Notes under the pieces: model-generated
What the model was told of the DNA's origin: nothing
Databases searched by the model: none
Seen by the model: only the letters and a program-made list of their open reading frames with translations
Source of the DNA: an uncultured Ectothiorhodospiraceae bacterium
GTDB lineage: Bacteria > Pseudomonadota > Gammaproteobacteria > Nevskiales > Oceanococcaceae
DNA length: 64,000 nt
NCBI GenBank assembly: GCA_937141935.1
Contig: CAKZQS010000009.1
Location: 2,501 to 66,500, forward strand
Reading direction: 5' to 3'
Program-made: the position numbers and the translations under genes
Shown: in pieces, positions 63,125-64,000 of the stretch
Position numbering within the stretch: the first letter of the stretch is position 1
Layout: every line of letters begins with the position of its first letter

Positions 63125-64000
63125 GTGACGGTGGTCTCCAGGCGCTGCACCGGCTCACCCGTCAGCCGCGATTCGCACAGCTTCAGGTACACCGACTCCA
63201 CCCGGTCGCGACGCACCTTCAGCGTGGGCGTCACCATGCCGTTGTCGGGGGTCCATTCGTCGCTGGCCACGAACAGGTGGCTGAGCTTTTCGTGGGCCTC
63301 CAGCTCGGCATTGACCTCTTCCAGCGTGTGCGCCAGATCCGGGCCGACCTGTTCGAAGGGCCGCGCGGCGGCGCCGGGCTCCAGCACCACGATGCAGATC
63401 GGCTGGCGCATGCCGTCGCCCATCACGCAGATCAGGTCGATGGCGGTGTTGCGGGCGAAGGCACCCTCAATCGGCGCCGGGGCCACGTATTTGCCCTTGA
63501 GCGTCTTGAAGATCTCCTTGACGCGGCCGGTGATGAACAGGTGGCCATTGGCATCCAGCCGGCCCTTGTCGCCGGTGTGCAGCCAGCCATCGACCAGCGT
63601 CTCGGCGGTTTTCTCGTCGTCCTTGTAGTAGCCCATCATCGTCGCCTGGCCACGGGTCAGGATCTCGCCCTTGTCGTCGATGCGGATCTCGCAGCCGGGC
63701 ATGGCCTCGCCCACCGAGCCCGGCACCAGCCGGCCCGGGCGGGTGGCGGTGGCGTAGGCGAGGTTTTCGCTCATACCGTAGCCCTGCAGGATGTCGATAC
63801 CCAGCGCCGAGAACCAGTTCTGCAGCTCCAGCGGCAGCGGCGCGGCCCCGGAGATCGCCTGGCGCACGCGGTGCATGCCCAGCGCCTTGCGGATCTTCTT
63901 GGCGATCAGCTTGCCCAGCAGCGGCACGCGCAGCAGGCGGTCCAGCTTCTCCTGCGGCATCTTGGCCAGCACGCCGGCGCGCAGCTTGTTCCACACGACG
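63121..64000 (-). CDS. AMP-dependent acyl-CoA synthetase, C-terminal part (continues beyond window)
   Basis: Incomplete at the right edge; about 293 C-terminal residues are present. ANL superfamily: AISGAAPLPLELQNWFSALGIDILQGYGMSEN (substrate/adenylate site), GWLHTGDKGRLDANGHLFITGRVKEIFKTLKGKYVAPAPIE (conserved DKG..GR linker). The C-terminal pattern (THXLKVRRDRVESVYL-like, here TPTLKVRRDRVESVYL) is that of long-chain FadD15-type synthetases. Its stop overlaps the rsmG GTG, so it lies in the same transcription unit as rsmG-parA-parB. Confidence 0.92.
   Translation of the reverse strand, partial: VVWNKLRAGVLAKMPQEKLDRLLRVPLLGKLIAKKIRKALGMHRVRQAISGAAPLPLELQNWFSALGIDILQGYGMSENLAYATATRPGRLVPGSVGEAMPGCEIRIDDKGEILTRGQATMMGYYKDDEKTAETLVDGWLHTGDKGRLDANGHLFITGRVKEIFKTLKGKYVAPAPIEGAFARNTAIDLICVMGDGMRQPICIVVLEPGAAARPFEQVGPDLAHTLEEVNAELEAHEKLSHLFVASDEWTPDNGMVTPTLKVRRDRVESVYLKLCESRLTGEPVQRLETTVT

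Noticed and set aside
63115-63130. Possible parS site (TTCACGTGA core) at the rsmG start
   Set aside because: Only about 9 of 16 positions match the parS consensus and it overlaps start/stop codons; probably chance.

Overview
The window is about 64 kb of very GC-rich chromosome (codon third positions almost all G/C) with dense, mostly housekeeping gene content. Gene families and gene order point to a Gammaproteobacterium. tyrS / M23 peptidase / anmK / erpA / DUF6776 / argC, the bfd-bfr pair, dapA-gcvR-bcp, and the gyrA-serC-pheA-hisC-tyrA-aroA-cmk-rpsA-ihfB supraoperon are arranged much as in Pseudomonas and its relatives. The GC content, the ectoine operon and the lack of other Pseudomonas hallmarks suggest a marine or salt-exposed lineage, perhaps Nevskiales/Salinisphaerales-like; that placement is inference. 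There is no rRNA, CRISPR array, prophage or transposase, and one tRNA gene (Ser-GGA).

Layout. 0-10 kb: translation, peptidoglycan turnover and recycling, Fe-S assembly, arginine synthesis, a CLC-type anion transporter, heme synthesis (hemJ) and iron storage (bfd/bfr behind a Fur-like box). 10-17.4 kb: a cluster of post-translational modification enzymes. A GNAT-C39 peptidase fusion converges on a minus-strand run rimB-rimK-AstE/AspA-like-selO-RLAN ATP-grasp ligase. 17.4-19.3 kb: a lipoprotein and a response-regulator-like protein whose receiver and HD-type domains have both lost key residues. 19.3-21.8 kb: a preQ0 operon queC-queD-queE in which QueD is a fusion of three PTPS-like domains. 21.9-25.6 kb: membrane and lipid genes (PAP2, DUF1206, YegS-like kinase, TRIC channel). 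25.6-26.5 kb: a hairpin-rich gene-free stretch around tRNA-Ser that carries copies of both ends of the tRNA gene.

26.6-37.4 kb: arsC-like, a BamC-like lipoprotein reduced to the N-terminal region, dapA, gcvR, bcp, PhoH2, a PerM-like permease, BepA-like protease, and lapB-lapA-ihfB-rpsA. 37.5-47.9 kb: the aromatic amino acid/serine supraoperon with a serA-type gene inserted and a MITE-like inverted repeat between serA and serC. 48-53.3 kb: an SSS-family symporter and the ectoine operon ectABC-ask. 53.7-60.6 kb: a large secreted Asp-box protein with a GlyGly-CTERM-like tail, a small membrane protein, an acyl-CoA dehydrogenase, glutathione peroxidase and a YhhN protein. 60.7-64 kb: parB-parA-rsmG, preceded not by mnmG but by a partial acyl-CoA synthetase.

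Genes are tightly packed. Many stop/start junctions overlap by 4 bp, and an unusual share use GTG or TTG starts (GTGA/TTGA junctions). Most starts were reassigned inward from the ORF track using family N-termini, ribosome-binding sites and junction overlap.
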